Below, piece by piece: positions 6,128-13,279 of a DNA stretch of 14,900 nt. Positions within the stretch are counted from its first letter, which is position 1. Every line of letters starts with the position of its first letter. Source of the stretch: an uncultured Clostridia bacterium (GTDB lineage: Bacteria > Bacillota > Clostridia > Oscillospirales > Ruminococcaceae). The translations under genes and the position numbers were made by a program. A model generated the notes under the pieces. It made no database searches and was not told where the DNA came from. It saw only the letters and a list, made by a program, of their open reading frames with translations. Location: the NCBI GenBank assembly GCA_937894185.1, contig CALCSA010000128.1, positions 1-14,900 on the forward strand, read 5' to 3'.

Positions 6128-8698
6128 ATGCAGGAATTGGATAACGAACGCATTATACAGGTGGACATTGAGGACGAGATGAAAAAATCCTTTTTGGATT
6201 ATTCCATGTCGGTCATTGTCAGCCGGGCTCTGCCCGATGTGCGGGACGGACTCAAGCCGGTACACCGTCGGATTTTGTACACCATGTACGAGGACGGCTT
6301 TACCCCTGACAAGCCCCACCGGAAATGCGCCACCACAGTAGGCGACGTGCTGGGACGCTACCATCCCCACGGCGACGCTTCAGTTTATGACGCTCTGGTG
6401 CGTCTGGCTCAGGATTTTTCCCTGCGCTATCCTCTGGTAGACGGCCACGGCAACTTCGGTTCGGTGGACGGGGACCCCCCTGCCGCCTACCGGTACACCG
6501 AGGCCAGAATGAGCAAGATTTCTATCAACATGCTCACCGACATCGACAAAGAGACGGTGGACTTTGCCTCCAACTACGACGATCACCGTCAGGAGCCCAC
6601 CGTTCTGCCCGCCCGGTTCCCCAATCTGCTGGTCAACGGCAGTATGGGCATTGCCGTGGGTATGGCAACCAATATCCCTCCTCACAATCTGGGGGAGGTC
6701 ATTGACGGCGTCAACTGCCTCATAGACAATCCCGAGGCCACGCTGGATGAGCTGATGCAGTTTATTCAGGGGCCGGATTTTCCCACCGGAGGCATCATCA
6801 TGGGCCGGGCGGGCATCCGCAGCGCCTACGCCACCGGCCGGGGCAAGATTGCTCTGCGGGGCCGGGCGGAAATCCGGGAGGGCAAAAACGGGCGGATGCA
6901 GATTGTCATCACCGAGCTGCCCTACACCGTCAACAAGGCAAGGCTGATTGAGCACATTGCCGAGCTGGTGAAAGACAAGCGGATTGACAGCATTTCCAAC
7001 ATTGCCGACCACTCCGACCGGGAGGGCATGGAGATTCTCATCGACCTCAAGCGGGACGCCAACGCTCAGGTCACCCTGAACCAGCTCTACTCCTTCACCC
7101 AGCTTCAGTCCAGCGAGGGCGTCAACATGCTGGCTCTCCACAACGGTGTGCCCAAGGTCATGACCCTCAAGGAGATGCTTGGCCACTACATTGACTTCCA
7201 GTGCGAGGTCATCCGTCGCAGGACGGAATACGATTTGCGCCGGGCCAAAGAGCGGGCTCATATTCTGGAAGGCTTGGTCATCGCCCAGGACAATATCGAC
7301 GAAGTCATCGACATCTTCCGCACCTCCAAGACCATTCCCCAAGCCAAGGAACGGCTGATCGACCGGTTTGGCCTTTCTGATGAGCAGGCCACTGCCATTG
7401 CTCAGATGACCATGGGCAGACTCACTGGGCTGGAGCGGGAAAAGCTGGAGAATGAACTGGCCGAGCTGCGGGTAAAGATCGAAAACTTTGAGGCGATTTT
7501 GGCGGATCATGGCCGGATTCTGGCTTTGATCAAGGAAGAGCTGGACGAAATTCGCAAGAAGTACGCCGACCCCCGCCGGACAGAGATTCAGACCGTCACC
7601 GGTGAAGTGGACATCGAGGATCTGATCCCTGTAGAGGATCGGGTGATTACCCTGACCCACTACGGTTATCTCAAGGCTCAGGGTCTGGACACCTACAAGA
7701 CGCAACGCCGGGGCGGCCGGGGTATTTCCGGTATGCAGCAGCGGGAAGAAGACTTTGTGGAGGAGCTGTTTATTGCTTCCACCCACGATTATATTATGTT
7801 CTTTACCAACCACGGCCGCTGCTACCGCCTGAAAACCTATGAGATCGGCGAGAGCAGCCGGGCCTCCAAGGGAACCAATGTGGTTAACCTTCTGCCCATT
7901 GAGGGGAACGAAAAAATTGCCGCTATGATCAAGATGAGCCGCTTTGACGAGGATTTGTATCTGGTGATGATGACTAAAAATGGCATCATCAAGCGAACTC
8001 ACCTGAGCCAGTACCGCAATGTGAGGCGCGGCGGCCTCAACGCCATCAATCTGGATGAAGGGGACGAGCTTTGCGGCGTCCGCCTGACCACCGGAGACAA
8101 CGAGCTTCTGGTGGCTACCCGGGCTGGCTACGCCATACGGTTTCAGGAGAGTGACGCCCGTTCTATGGGACGTGTCTCCCGGGGGGTCAAAGCCATCACT
8201 CTGCAAGGGGACGACAAGGTGGTGGACTTTGCCCGGATTCGCCACGACGGCTCCCTGCTCCTTACCGTATCGGTGGACGGCAAAGGACGGCGGACCGACG
8301 TTTCCGAGTACCGGCTCCAGACCCGGGGCGGCAAGGGAATCCGTAACTATTACACCGAAAAACACGGCGAGGTTGCGGGAGTTAAAATGGTGGACGAAGG
8401 GGACGAGGTCTTTGTCATCTCCGATGACGGCATCATCATCCGCATCTCGGTGGATGAGATCACCCAGCAAAGCCGTTACGGCAGCGGTGTGCGGGTGATG
8501 CGGGTAGAAGGGGACCGCAAGGTGGTTACTCTGGCCCGGGCTCCCCGGGATACGCTGGAAGAAAGCTCCGAGGAGGAAGTTTTGGAGTCTGAGGAAAGCA
8601 CCTTTGCCTCCCCTGACGAGACGGCAGAAGAAAATTCTCCTGCCACAGAACAGGCAGCGGAGGATCTGCCGGAAAGCACCCAAAGCGATGAATCATAG
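6128..8698 (+). CDS. gyrA: DNA gyrase subunit A
   Basis: GyrA is the DNA breakage-rejoining and wrapping subunit of gyrase. The product is 856 residues. It begins MQELDNERIIQVDIEDEMK and has the DNA-gate region with HPHGD (79-83) and the catalytic tyrosine Y123 in AAYRYTEAR. The C-terminal beta-pinwheel contains the GyrA box QRRGGRG (526-532), which separates gyrase from topoisomerase IV ParC. Residue 84, equivalent to E. coli Ser83 in the quinolone pocket, is Ala, and D88 (E. coli Asp87) is kept. The last 46 residues are an acidic tail with 18 Asp/Glu and no Lys/Arg. The ATG at 6128 has AAGGTGG seven bases upstream. A strong terminator follows the TAG stop, ending the run that began at dnaN. 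Confidence 0.98.
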   Translation: MQELDNERIIQVDIEDEMKKSFLDYSMSVIVSRALPDVRDGLKPVHRRILYTMYEDGFTPDKPHRKCATTVGDVLGRYHPHGDASVYDALVRLAQDFSLRYPLVDGHGNFGSVDGDPPAAYRYTEARMSKISINMLTDIDKETVDFASNYDDHRQEPTVLPARFPNLLVNGSMGIAVGMATNIPPHNLGEVIDGVNCLIDNPEATLDELMQFIQGPDFPTGGIIMGRAGIRSAYATGRGKIALRGRAEIREGKNGRMQIVITELPYTVNKARLIEHIAELVKDKRIDSISNIADHSDREGMEILIDLKRDANAQVTLNQLYSFTQLQSSEGVNMLALHNGVPKVMTLKEMLGHYIDFQCEVIRRRTEYDLRRAKERAHILEGLVIAQDNIDEVIDIFRTSKTIPQAKERLIDRFGLSDEQATAIAQMTMGRLTGLEREKLENELAELRVKIENFEAILADHGRILALIKEELDEIRKKYADPRRTEIQTVTGEVDIEDLIPVEDRVITLTHYGYLKAQGLDTYKTQRRGGRGISGMQQREEDFVEELFIASTHDYIMFFTNHGRCYRLKTYEIGESSRASKGTNVVNLLPIEGNEKIAAMIKMSRFDEDLYLVMMTKNGIIKRTHLSQYRNVRRGGLNAINLDEGDELCGVRLTTGDNELLVATRAGYAIRFQESDARSMGRVSRGVKAITLQGDDKVVDFARIRHDGSLLLTVSVDGKGRRTDVSEYRLQTRGGKGIRNYYTEKHGEVAGVKMVDEGDEVFVISDDGIIIRISVDEITQQSRYGSGVRVMRVEGDRKVVTLARAPRDTLEESSEEEVLESEESTFASPDETAEENSPATEQAAEDLPESTQSDES

Positions 8699-8711
8699 AT
8701 GCTGAGATAGC

Positions 8712-8745
8712 GATACCGCCCGTTATATAACGGGCGGTATCTTTT
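8712..8745 (+). terminator. Rho-independent terminator after gyrA
   Basis: Bases 8712-8741 form a perfect inverted repeat (GATACCGCCCGTTA and its complement, tip around TA), giving about 13-14 paired bases with a GC-rich base, followed directly by TTTT (8742-8745). It begins 13 bases after the gyrA stop. A weaker hairpin (GGGAGA 8757-8762 with TCTCCC 8766-8771) follows without a T-tract. Confidence 0.9.
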
Positions 8746-8799
8746 CCCACAGGGAAGGGAGATGCTCTCCCCTGTTTCGGTTAAAGACTGCTGGAAGGC

Positions 8800-8836
8800 A
8801 AAAGAAAAAGTCCGCAGAGTTTAGTCTGCGGACTTT
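8800..8836 (-). terminator. Terminator of the leftward HPr-like gene
   Basis: Bases 8807-8818 (AAAGTCCGCAGA) pair with 8825-8836 around a six-base loop (GTTTAG). Read on the minus strand, the stem is followed by a T-rich run (complement of 8801-8809), so it terminates leftward transcription 15 bases past the stop codon of the HPr-like gene. Confidence 0.85.
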
Positions 8837-8851
8837 AGGGTGAAGCTTTGG

Positions 8852-9082
8852 TTATTCCACCATAAACTTCTGGATGGAATCGACAAACGGGTCGGGGGAA
8901 TCGGAATGGATGTTGACCTTGATGGGCTTGGAAAGATCTAACGAGAAGATGCCCATGATTGATTTGGCGTCAACGGCGTAGCGGCCGCTGACCAAATCAA
9001 TCTCGTAATCGAATTGGGAGACAATGGAGACAAAATCTTTGACATCATTAATGGTGGACAGCATAACGTTGATGCTCTTCAT
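8852..9082 (-). CDS. HPr-like protein lacking the active-site histidine
   Basis: The 76-residue product resembles the phosphocarrier HPr from about residue 23 (QFDYEIDL) through KSIMGIFSLDL to its end. HPr normally passes phosphate through His15 in a G-I/L-H-A-R-P motif. Aligned on KSIMG without gaps, the position equal to His15 is Thr10, and Ala16, Arg17 and Pro18 are also replaced, so sugar-PTS phosphotransfer is not possible. Ser41, equal to the HPr kinase target Ser46, is kept, so a regulatory Crh-like role is conceivable but unproven. The ATG at 9082 is set by GAAGGAGG seven bases upstream; the longer upstream frame is not needed. It is the only leftward gene in the window and has its own promoter and terminator. 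Confidence 0.85.
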   Translation of the reverse strand: MKSINVMLSTINDVKDFVSIVSQFDYEIDLVSGRYAVDAKSIMGIFSLDLSKPIKVNIHSDSPDPFVDSIQKFMVE

Positions 9083-9152
9083 AGTGTATCCTCCTTCATT
9101 GCAGAATTCCGGACGGAACCGGTTCTTCTGCTTGATTATACCGTTTGTTATC

Positions 9153-9181
9153 AATATAACAGCGAAAGGCCAATGCGTCAA
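9153..9181 (-). promoter_or_regulatory. Sigma-A type promoter of the HPr-like gene
   Basis: On the minus strand TTGACG (9181-9176) is followed after exactly 17 bases by TATATT (9158-9153). Both are 5 of 6 matches to the vegetative consensus. The expected start is about 9145, leaving a leader of some 60 bases before the ribosome binding site. Confidence 0.75.
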
Positions 9182-9188
9182 CCGATAT

Positions 9189-9217
9189 TTGTGTTTTTTT
9201 AAAAAAGAGTCTATAAT
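9189..9217 (+). promoter_or_regulatory. Promoter of the mtaB-mnmG-rsmG operon
   Basis: A perfect -10 TATAAT (9212-9217) lies 17 bases after TTGTGT (9189-9194), a 3 of 6 match to the -35. Its -35 begins seven bases beyond the -35 of the leftward promoter, so the two are back to back. The leader to the mtaB start is about 65 bases. Confidence 0.6.
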
Positions 9218-9289
9218 AATGTCTGCCATTAAAAAAGATAAGGGGGGCGGACAGGGTTTTCTGTCTGGCCGGGATAAGGAGGTATTCCA

Positions 9290-10591
9290 TTGAACAAGCT
9301 GCGGGCTGCTTTTTACACCTTGGGCTGCAAGGTGAATCAATACGAAAGCCACGCCATGATGAGCGCTTTTGAAGAGGCGGGGTTTTCCATTGTAGAGCCG
9401 GAACAGGAGGCGGAGGTTTACGTCATCAATTCCTGCACCGTCACTGCCACCGGTGATAAAAAAAGCCGTCAGGCTCTGCGGCGCTTTCGCCGTCAGGCGC
9501 CTCATGGAGTGCTGGTGCTCTGCGGCTGCTTTCCGCAGGCTTTTCCCGATCAGGCCTCCCTTATCCCCGAGGCGGATATTATCATGGGCAGCAAAAACCG
9601 GGGGCAGGTTTTGCAGGCGGTGCAGGACCGTCTGGCCGGAGCAGAGCGTCTGGTGAAGATTCTCCCCCACTGCGTTGGCGAACCCTTCGAGCCCATGAAG
9701 ACGGGGAACTTCCATTCCCGCACCCGGGCCTTTCTCAAGATTCAGGACGGCTGCGAGCGCCGGTGCTCCTACTGTATCATCCCCGATGCCAGAGGGCCTA
9801 TTCGCTCCAAGCCATTGGAGGACATCCGGGAGGAGCTGGCCCTGTTGGGGGCGCAGGGCTACCGGGAAGTGGTGCTGGTGGGGATTAATCTAAGCTGCTA
9901 TGGGCTGGATCTGGGGCTTTCCCTTACCGATGCTCTGGAACTTGCCTGTCATACCCCGGGAATTGACCGGGTGCGGCTGGGCTCTTTGGAGCCGGAGCTT
10001 CTCACCGACAAGATGATGGAGCGCTGGAAGCAGCTGCCGGGGCTCTGCCCCCAGTTTCATCTCTCCCTGCAAAGCGGCTGCGACGACACCTTACAGCGGA
10101 TGAACCGGCAGTATGACACCGGAGAATACCGAAGAATCGCCGCTTCTTTGCGCAGCGCCTTCCCCGGCTGCGCCCTCACCACCGATGTGATGGTGGCATT
10201 TCCCGGGGAAACTCCCGAGGAGTACCGCAAGAGTGAGGCTTTTGTCCGGGAGATGAACTTTGCCCGGACTCATGTGTTTATCTACTCCCCCCGCCCGGGA
10301 ACCCCCGCTGCTTTGATGACTCAAGTGGAGAAGCAGGAGGCCTCCCGCCGGGCTAAGGCCATGGCTTTGGCGGTGGAGGACTGCCAGCACCGCTTTTTAC
10401 AGACCCAGCTGGGAAGCATCCAGCCGGTGCTCTGGGAAAACCGGGACAGCAAGGGGCTTTGGCAGGGGTACACCCCCAATTACACTCAGGTGTATCTGGA
10501 TCACGAAGAGGAGCTTGGGGGTCAGATCATAGAGGCGGAGTTGACGCAGCTCTATCAGAACGGTTGTATGGGAAGGCTGGCGGGCGAATAG
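9290..10591 (+). CDS. mtaB: tRNA t6A37 methylthiotransferase MtaB
   Basis: MtaB is a radical-SAM enzyme that converts t6A to ms2t6A at position 37 of tRNAs reading ANN codons. The 433-residue product has the UPF0004 N-terminal domain with its three cluster cysteines (C13 in TLGCKVNQYE, C49 in NSCTVT, C80 in CGC). The radical-SAM motif follows as C155-x3-C159-x2-C162 (DGCERRCSYCIIPDARG), and a C-terminal TRAM-like stretch comes after QTQLGSIQPVLWE. TLGCKVNQYE and the length favour MtaB over MiaB or RimO. The start is TTG at 9290, fixed by AAGGAGGT (9276-9283) six bases upstream. The stop abuts the ATG of mnmG with no gap. In B. subtilis the homologue is in the dnaK/dnaJ region, so this placement is unusual. 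Confidence 0.93.
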   Translation: MNKLRAAFYTLGCKVNQYESHAMMSAFEEAGFSIVEPEQEAEVYVINSCTVTATGDKKSRQALRRFRRQAPHGVLVLCGCFPQAFPDQASLIPEADIIMGSKNRGQVLQAVQDRLAGAERLVKILPHCVGEPFEPMKTGNFHSRTRAFLKIQDGCERRCSYCIIPDARGPIRSKPLEDIREELALLGAQGYREVVLVGINLSCYGLDLGLSLTDALELACHTPGIDRVRLGSLEPELLTDKMMERWKQLPGLCPQFHLSLQSGCDDTLQRMNRQYDTGEYRRIAASLRSAFPGCALTTDVMVAFPGETPEEYRKSEAFVREMNFARTHVFIYSPRPGTPAALMTQVEKQEASRRAKAMALAVEDCQHRFLQTQLGSIQPVLWENRDSKGLWQGYTPNYTQVYLDHEEELGGQIIEAELTQLYQNGCMGRLAGE

Positions 10592-12478
10592 ATGGAATAT
10601 CAGGCAGGAACAATAGATGTTGCAGTGATAGGCGCCGGTCACGCGGGGATTGAGGCGGCGCTGGCTTGCGCCCGTCTGGGGATGCAGACCATTCTCTTTA
10701 CCCTTTCTCTGGAAGCGGTGGCCAATCTGCCCTGTAACCCCTCCATCGGGGGGACGGCCAAGGGTCATTTGGTGCGGGAAATCGACGCTTTGGGCGGAGA
10801 GATGGGCCGGGCCGCCGACGCCATGACCTTGCAAAGCCGGATGCTTAACCGGGGCAAAGGCCCGGCGGTTCACAGCTTGCGAGCGCAAATCGACCGGTCG
10901 GGGTATCATCTCCACATGAAGAAGCTGCTGGAGCAGCAAAAGGGCCTGCTGCTGCGTCAGGCTGAGATTGTGGAGATTCGCACCGATGAAAAGGGCAGGG
11001 CCTGCGGGGTGGTTACCGAGCACGGGGCGGTTTGGCAGGCCAAGGCGGTGATTTTGTGCAGCGGAACTTATCTTCAGGCCAAGACCTTTGTGGGAGAAAC
11101 CGTGCGGGAAAGTGGCCCCGATGGGTTGCAGCCCGCCAACCGCCTGACCTCCTGCCTCCTCAAGCTGGGGCTTCCCATCCGACGCTTTAAGACAGGGACT
11201 CCCGCCCGGGTGCACCGGGACAGCATTGACTTTGACCGGCTGGAGGTTCAACCGGGGGACGAGCCCATTGTCCCCTTCTCCTTTGAGACCAAGGAACCTC
11301 TGAACAATAAGGTGGACTGCCATATCGCCTACACCAACGAGGAAACCCATCGGATTATTGGGGAAAACCTGCACCGCTCCCCTCTTTACAGCGGTGTCAT
11401 TAGCGGTGTTTCCACCCGTTACTGCCCCAGCTTGGAGGACAAGGTGGTGCGTTTTGCCGATAAATCCCGGCATCAGGTGTTTGTGGAGCCGGTGGGACTG
11501 GATACCGCCGAGATGTATTTGCAGGGGGCTTCCTCCTCTCTGCCGGAAGATGTTCAGATAGCCTTTTACCGCTCCATGGACGGGTTTTCCCGGGTGGAGA
11601 TGATGCGGACTGCCTATGCCATTGAATACGACTGTCTGGATCCCCTTTCCCTTCGGCCCAATCTGGAATGCAAGGGAGTTCCCGGGCTGTTCACCGCCGG
11701 GCAGGTGAACGGGACTTCCGGCTACGAAGAGGCGGCGTCACAAGGTTTGGTAGCAGGAATTAACGCCACACACTATATATTGGGTAAATTACCTTTAATT
11801 TTGGAGCGAAGCAGCTCTTACATCGGCACCTTGATCGACGACCTCACCACCAAGGGCTGCATGGACCCTTACCGGATGATGACCTCCCGCTCGGAATATC
11901 GGCTGCTTTTGCGGCAGGACAATGCCGACGCCCGGCTCACACCTCTGGGCTATCAGCTGGGGCTGATCTCCCAAAGCCGCTGGAAAGACTTTCAGCACAA
12001 GATGGAGCTGATTGAACAGGAGCTCAAGCGCGTTAGAAAGGTCAACCTCTCCCCTACTCCGGAGCTGAACGAACTGGTTGTTTCACATGGAACATCCCCT
12101 GTCACCACGGGCGTGAAGCTGGCGGAGCTGATTCGCCGCCCTCAGTTGGATTACCTGTCTCTGGCTTTAGTGGATGAGGGTCGCCCGGTGCTGCCGGCAG
12201 ATGTGGTGGAACAGGTAGAGCTTTCCATTAAATACGAGGGCTATATCAAAAAGCAGCTGGCTCAGGCGGAGGAACTTTCCCGCATTGAGCGGATTCTGCT
12301 GCCGGAGGATATGGATTATCAAAAGGTTGCCGGGATTCGTTTGGAGGCTCGGGAGAAGCTTAGCAGCATTCGGCCACGGAGTCTGGGGCAGGCTTCCCGA
12401 ATTTCGGGGGTGAGCCCGGCAGATATTTCGGTGTTGATGATTTGGCTGGAAAGCCATGGGAGGAAGGCACATGACTGA
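10592..12478 (+). CDS. mnmG: tRNA uridine-34 carboxymethylaminomethyl-modifying enzyme MnmG
   Basis: MnmG (GidA) is the FAD-binding partner of the GTPase MnmE; together they add the cmnm5 group to wobble U34 of certain tRNAs. The 628-residue product has the FAD fold GAGHAGIEAALA (14-25), NPSIGGTAKGHLVREIDALGG (49-69), GKGPAVHSLRAQ, KTGTPAR, CPSLEDK, GQVNGTSGYEEAASQG and the C-terminal ISGVSPADISVLMIWLE. It starts at ATG 10592 directly after the mtaB stop, without a clear own ribosome binding site, so it is probably translationally coupled. The usual upstream neighbour mnmE is absent from the window. A parS-like sequence lies in the coding region at 12079-12094, and an AT-rich patch near 11771-11802 uses codons (ATA, TTA) rare in the rest of the gene. 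Confidence 0.97.
   Translation: MEYQAGTIDVAVIGAGHAGIEAALACARLGMQTILFTLSLEAVANLPCNPSIGGTAKGHLVREIDALGGEMGRAADAMTLQSRMLNRGKGPAVHSLRAQIDRSGYHLHMKKLLEQQKGLLLRQAEIVEIRTDEKGRACGVVTEHGAVWQAKAVILCSGTYLQAKTFVGETVRESGPDGLQPANRLTSCLLKLGLPIRRFKTGTPARVHRDSIDFDRLEVQPGDEPIVPFSFETKEPLNNKVDCHIAYTNEETHRIIGENLHRSPLYSGVISGVSTRYCPSLEDKVVRFADKSRHQVFVEPVGLDTAEMYLQGASSSLPEDVQIAFYRSMDGFSRVEMMRTAYAIEYDCLDPLSLRPNLECKGVPGLFTAGQVNGTSGYEEAASQGLVAGINATHYILGKLPLILERSSSYIGTLIDDLTTKGCMDPYRMMTSRSEYRLLLRQDNADARLTPLGYQLGLISQSRWKDFQHKMELIEQELKRVRKVNLSPTPELNELVVSHGTSPVTTGVKLAELIRRPQLDYLSLALVDEGRPVLPADVVEQVELSIKYEGYIKKQLAQAEELSRIERILLPEDMDYQKVAGIRLEAREKLSSIRPRSLGQASRISGVSPADISVLMIWLESHGRKAHD
12079..12094 (-). promoter_or_regulatory. 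Near-consensus parS site within mnmG
   Basis: On the minus strand this reads TGTTCCATGTGAAACA, one base away from the B. subtilis parS sequence TGTTCCACGTGAAACA. It lies inside mnmG, where it codes for V-S-H-G-T, and about 2.1 kb before the perfect parS at 14213. Such sites in coding DNA near the origin are usual in Firmicutes. Binding by ParB is inferred. Confidence 0.6.
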
Positions 12479-13175
12479 GCTGAGGAAGATGGCTGGGGAC
12501 GCAGGAATACTGCTGGATGACACCATGGTCAGGGCCTTTGAACAGTACCGGGAGATTCTGCTGGACTGGAACAGCCGGATGAACCTGACCGCCATTACCG
12601 ATCCCCGGGAGATTTTGATTAAGCACTTTTTGGACAGCCTCCTGATTTTGCGGTGGCACGAGATACCTCAAAACGCAACGGTCATTGATGTGGGAACAGG
12701 GGCGGGATTTCCCGGTATTCCGCTGAAGATCGCGCGGCCGGATCTTCAGCTCACGCTGCTGGACAGCCTTAATAAAAGGGTGAACTTTTTAAAGGAGGTT
12801 TCCCGGCAGCTGGGTCAGGATAATCTCTGTATTCATGGCCGGGCAGAGGAGCTTGCCCATGAGAAGGAGCACCGGGAGCAGTACCATGTGGCCACAGCCC
12901 GGGCGGTGGCGTCTTTGCCGGCCCTCAGCGAATACTGCCTGCCTTTTGTCAAGACCGGGGGGATGTTTCTGGCCATGAAGGGTCCGGACAGCCAGGAGGA
13001 ATTGGAGCAGTCCCGCCACGCCATTCAGATGATGGGGGGAACGGTGGAGGATGCCACTGTCTACACCTTGCCGGACAACTCGGGACGAACCTTGTATGCC
13101 ATTAAAAAAGCATCGCAAACTTCGGCAAAGTTCCCCAGAAAGAAAGTCAAGATTACAAAGACGCCTTTATTATAA
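12471..13175 (+). CDS. rsmG: 16S rRNA (guanine-527-N7)-methyltransferase RsmG
   Basis: RsmG (GidB) methylates N7 of G527 in the 530 loop of 16S rRNA, using S-adenosylmethionine. From ATG 12471 the product has 234 residues, normal for the family. It shows LDWNSRMNLTAITDP (31-45), KHFLDSL, the SAM-binding motif VIDVGTGAGFPGIPLKI (71-87), LLDSLNKRVNFL (97-108) and ATARAVASLPALSEY. It ends in the family's basic tail (KFPRKKVKITKTPLL). An upstream in-frame ATG at 12456 adds five residues, but GGGAGGA (12458-12464) is well placed only for 12471. It overlaps mnmG by 8 bases and completes the mtaB-mnmG-rsmG operon. The TAA stop lies inside the terminator hairpin. Confidence 0.96.
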   Translation: MTELRKMAGDAGILLDDTMVRAFEQYREILLDWNSRMNLTAITDPREILIKHFLDSLLILRWHEIPQNATVIDVGTGAGFPGIPLKIARPDLQLTLLDSLNKRVNFLKEVSRQLGQDNLCIHGRAEELAHEKEHREQYHVATARAVASLPALSEYCLPFVKTGGMFLAMKGPDSQEELEQSRHAIQMMGGTVEDATVYTLPDNSGRTLYAIKKASQTSAKFPRKKVKITKTPLL

Positions 13176-13193
13176 GGCGTCTTTTCTTTTTTT
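13157..13193 (+). terminator. Terminator of the mtaB-mnmG-rsmG operon, overlapping rsmG
   Basis: AAAGACGCCTT (13157-13167) pairs with AAGGCGTCTTT (13174-13184) around TATTAT, followed by a T-rich run to 13193. The last rsmG codons and its TAA stop (13173-13175) are within the hairpin, so ribosomes finishing rsmG will influence folding. Confidence 0.88.
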
Positions 13194-13230
13194 GACGGAA
13201 AAGGACTGACCAATCTCGCCAAAATACGGG

Positions 13231-13260
13231 TTGTCTCTGTGCTAAACTAAATGGTAGAAA
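13231..13260 (+). promoter_or_regulatory. Possible noc promoter
   Basis: TGC-TAAACT (13240-13248) is an extended -10 element with a 4 of 6 match and no clear -35. An alternative reading is TTGTCT (13231-13236) with TAGAAA after 18 bases. A promoter is expected because a terminator precedes the gene. Nearly the same core, TGC-TATACT, lies upstream of parA. Confidence 0.35.
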
Positions 13261-13279
13261 CTGGGGGCAGGTGATAGGG

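Noticed and set aside
4754..8683. Very long minus-strand open frames opposite gyrB and gyrA (538 and 767 codons)
   Set aside because: They mirror the GC-biased codon pattern of the sense genes, have no family resemblance that I can see, no ribosome binding site and no promoter; the sense genes are certain.
8749..8775. Second hairpin after the gyrA terminator as an additional terminator
   Set aside because: Stem of about six pairs with a three-base loop and no T-run behind it.
9219..9293. 24-codon leader ORF ending over the mtaB TTG start
   Set aside because: Its ATG lies at the predicted transcription start just after TATAAT, so it would hardly be transcribed, and it has no ribosome binding site.
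9083..9715. Upstream extension of the HPr-like frame to 287 codons
   Set aside because: The extra part is antisense to mtaB and crosses a strong promoter; the ATG at 9082 has an ideal ribosome binding site and fits the HPr start.
10198..10211. Sequence ATTTCCCGGGGAAA resembling a Noc binding site
   Set aside because: Two mismatches to the palindromic consensus as I recall it, in a GC-rich coding stretch; a similar partial match in rsmG comes from the conserved GFPG motif. Not enough to call.
12195..12214. GTGGAACA half-site in mnmG as a third parS
   Set aside because: Only the right half matches; the left half does not.
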